A stretch of 64,000 nucleotides of DNA. It comes from Citrobacter koseri ATCC BAA-895 (GTDB taxonomy: Bacteria > Pseudomonadota > Gammaproteobacteria > Enterobacterales > Enterobacteriaceae). The translations under genes and the position numbers were made by a program. The notes below the pieces were generated by a model. It searched no databases, was not told the DNA's origin, and worked only from the letters and a program-made list of their open reading frames with translations. The stretch is from contig NC_009792.1 of the NCBI RefSeq assembly GCF_000018045.1, forward strand, positions 2,356,001 through 2,420,000, given 5' to 3'. Below, piece by piece: positions 62,412-64,000 of this stretch (within the stretch, counting starts at the first letter, position 1; each line of letters begins with the position of its first letter).

Positions 62412-63689
62412 TCAATGTGAATGGGCCGCATGATCGGGCGCAGCAGAGGAAGATTGCGCCCGCATACGATCCAGCGCGCCGGAGATATTGGCTTCGGAGT
62501 CAATCAGGAACAGTCCGCTGGAGACCACTTTTTCACCTTCGGCAAGCCCGGCGCGAATCGCCGTCACACCTTGTGACTCATGGAACACCGAGACCTGTTT
62601 CGGCACAAAACGACCGTCGTTGTCGACGGCGATCACCCGCTGTTCCGTTCCGTTATCAATCAATGCCTTAGACGGGATTAGCAGCATCGGTTCGCTTTGC
62701 GTTTTCAGCTTCAGGTACGCATTCATTCCAGGCTTGAGCGCTTCATCCGGGTTATCAACCTGTAAGCGCAACTGGAGGGTACGGGTGGTGGCGTCCACGC
62801 TTGGCAGAATCGCCCATTTACTGATGGTGAAGCGTTTATCCGGCCACGCGGGCACGGTAATATCGAACTGCGAGGCATCTTTAATCAGCCATGCGATGGA
62901 TTCAGGAACGGCCGCACTGATCCACACCGGGTCCATCCCCTGGATTTTCGCCACCACGTTATCTTTGGCGATATTCATCCCGGCGCGCAGATCGAACGCG
63001 GTGATCACCCCATCAATAGGCGCTTTCAGGGTAAAGCGGGTCTGAATTTTACGGGTTGAGACTAAGCGGCGGATATCCTCTTCCGGCATCCCGGCCAGAC
63101 GCAGTCGTTCAAGAATGCCTTCCACCTGCGTTGCCGTACCGCCCGTTTCCCGCAGCAGTAAATATTCACTCTGGGCTTCAACCCAGTCAGGAATGGTCAG
63201 GTCGATCAGCGGCGTTCCTTTCTTAATTTTATCCCCCACCGTCAGCGGCCAGACTTTATCGATAAAGCCAGCGGAACGCGCCTGCACAATCACAAACTGG
63301 TATTCATTGAAACTGACGTTAGCCGGAAAAGTTTGCGCGTAGCGCAGCGGCCCACGGCGGACAGCCTCCGTCTTTAACCCTAAATTCTGCGTCTGTACCG
63401 GATCGATACGCACGCCTGGCGCAGAGGTCGTGTCTGACTCTTCGTCAGCGTATTTCGCCACCAGGTCCATATCCATAAACGGCGATTTACCGGGCTTATC
63501 AAAGCGCGTATTCGGATACATGGGGTCATACCAGAACAGAACCTTACGGGCCTCTTTTTCGGAGGCAGGCGCAGTATCGACAGGCTGATGCGCAGACGAA
63601 AAATAAGCGTAAACGCCGACCGAGATAATCCCTCCGACGATCATACTGCCGAGAATAAGCGCGGTAGTTTTTATTTTTAAAGACGCCAT
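62412..63689 (-). CDS. cusB: Cus efflux adaptor protein CusB
   Basis: Periplasmic membrane-fusion protein of 425 residues linking CusA and CusC. An N-terminal hydrophobic anchor or signal (about 8-30) is followed by the methionine-rich metal site in FWYDPMYPNTRFDKPGKSP and FMDMDL, then barrel-sandwich and helical hairpin domains. The C-terminus ends HAAHSH, histidine-rich. The ATG at 63689 (MASLKIKTT) has GGAAG six bases upstream; an earlier in-frame start at 63710 would add seven residues. Confidence 0.95.
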   Translation of the reverse strand: MASLKIKTTALILGSMIVGGIISVGVYAYFSSAHQPVDTAPASEKEARKVLFWYDPMYPNTRFDKPGKSPFMDMDLVAKYADEESDTTSAPGVRIDPVQTQNLGLKTEAVRRGPLRYAQTFPANVSFNEYQFVIVQARSAGFIDKVWPLTVGDKIKKGTPLIDLTIPDWVEAQSEYLLLRETGGTATQVEGILERLRLAGMPEEDIRRLVSTRKIQTRFTLKAPIDGVITAFDLRAGMNIAKDNVVAKIQGMDPVWISAAVPESIAWLIKDASQFDITVPAWPDKRFTISKWAILPSVDATTRTLQLRLQVDNPDEALKPGMNAYLKLKTQSEPMLLIPSKALIDNGTEQRVIAVDNDGRFVPKQVSVFHESQGVTAIRAGLAEGEKVVSSGLFLIDSEANISGALDRMRAQSSSAAPDHAAHSH

Positions 63690-63787
63690 AGTGACTTCCA
63701 TTCGATCCATTTTCTGGATCAGTTACGCGGGAGAAATGCCCGCGCTTCTGTAAACCCGGGCAAGAACAAAGAGACAGCGAATACGCT

Positions 63788-64000
63788 TTACTGGCTGACC
63801 TGAATATCGCGTAATAAAGAGAGATTGCCCTGCTGAACGAAAGTAAACGCCACTTTGTCGCCGGGTTTAATGTCACCGGAACGGGTTTCCGGGGTCAGGG
63901 TAAAGCGCATCGTCATCGCAGGCCAGTTGACCGCCGGAATAGGTTCATGATCGATAGTCACTTTTTTCGTGTCTTTGTCGATGGCTTTAACCACGCCGGT
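63788..64000 (-). CDS. cusF: Periplasmic copper/silver chaperone CusF, partial
   Basis: The C-terminal 70 residues of CusF, cut by the right edge. It passes Cu(I)/Ag(I) to CusB. The beta-barrel metal site is visible: histidine in TIDHEPIP, then tryptophan and two methionines in VNWPAMTMRF, which hold the metal by cation-pi and thioether contacts. The signal peptide and start lie outside the window. The 98-base gap to cusB contains no gene. Confidence 0.95.
   Translation of the reverse strand, partial: TGVVKAIDKDTKKVTIDHEPIPAVNWPAMTMRFTLTPETRSGDIKPGDKVAFTFVQQGNLSLLRDIQVSQ

Overview
The window is chromosomal DNA of an Enterobacteriaceae member, most consistent with Citrobacter. I base this on protein-level similarity to Escherichia coli genes, on the conserved ahpC-to-cus gene order, and on a ramR/romA/ramA locus that E. 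coli lacks. The species cannot be fixed from the sequence alone. The backbone matches the E. coli segment ahpC-dsbG-ybdO-ybdN-ybdM-ybdL-ybdH-ybdD-cstA-ent/fep-ybdK-ybdJ-ybdF-nfsB-ybdG-pheP-cusABF, with extra gene blocks at several junctions. No tRNA, rRNA, CRISPR array, insertion sequence or complete prophage was found.

Layout. Positions 1-4713: oxidative and disulfide functions (ahpC, dsbG), a LysR regulator (ybdO) and the poorly understood PAPS-reductase-like/ParB-like pair ybdN-ybdM. Positions 4714-7174: ybdL and ybdH diverge around tandem MetJ boxes, followed by a REP pair. Positions 7186-9680: ybdD-cstA with a CRP-type promoter. Positions 9725-29956: the complete enterobactin system. It comprises synthesis (entCEBAH, entF-ybdZ, entD), export (entS), outer-membrane uptake (fepA), periplasmic and inner-membrane uptake (fepB, fepDGC), iron release (fes) and the Wzz-like fepE. 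Clear Fur boxes lie in the three divergent control regions. Positions 29985-30082: remains of a hok-type toxin gene. Positions 30126-36211: betT and betIBA, choline uptake and conversion to glycine betaine, placed between entD and ybdK. Positions 36317-37749: ybdK and ybdJ.

Positions 37678-41605 hold an accessory iron module: a predicted periplasmic Fes-like esterase divergent from a TonB-dependent siderophore receptor, sharing a Fur-like palindrome. Positions 41642-43885 hold ramA-romA and divergent ramR, with the palindromic RamR operator. Next come ybdF and nfsB, a three-unit REP (BIME) array, an XRE regulator divergent from a DHA2 drug exporter, and ybdG. Positions 48999-53556 hold a LacI-type regulator and a three-gene sugar cassette (transporter, TIM-barrel isomerase, Gfo/Idh/MocA dehydrogenase) with two identical palindromic operators. 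Then come pheP, a YncE-like lipoprotein, a coiled-coil protein with a central J-like segment, a YcgR/PilZ-type protein and the copper/silver efflux genes cusA, cusB and the end of cusF.

The main theme is iron: enterobactin is made, exported, recaptured and hydrolysed, and a second receptor/esterase pair and a YncE-like lipoprotein may add to this. Stress functions (osmoprotection, multidrug regulation, copper efflux, peroxide defence) make up much of the rest. The least understood parts are ybdN-ybdM, the receptor/esterase pair, the LacI-linked sugar cassette and the J-like protein.
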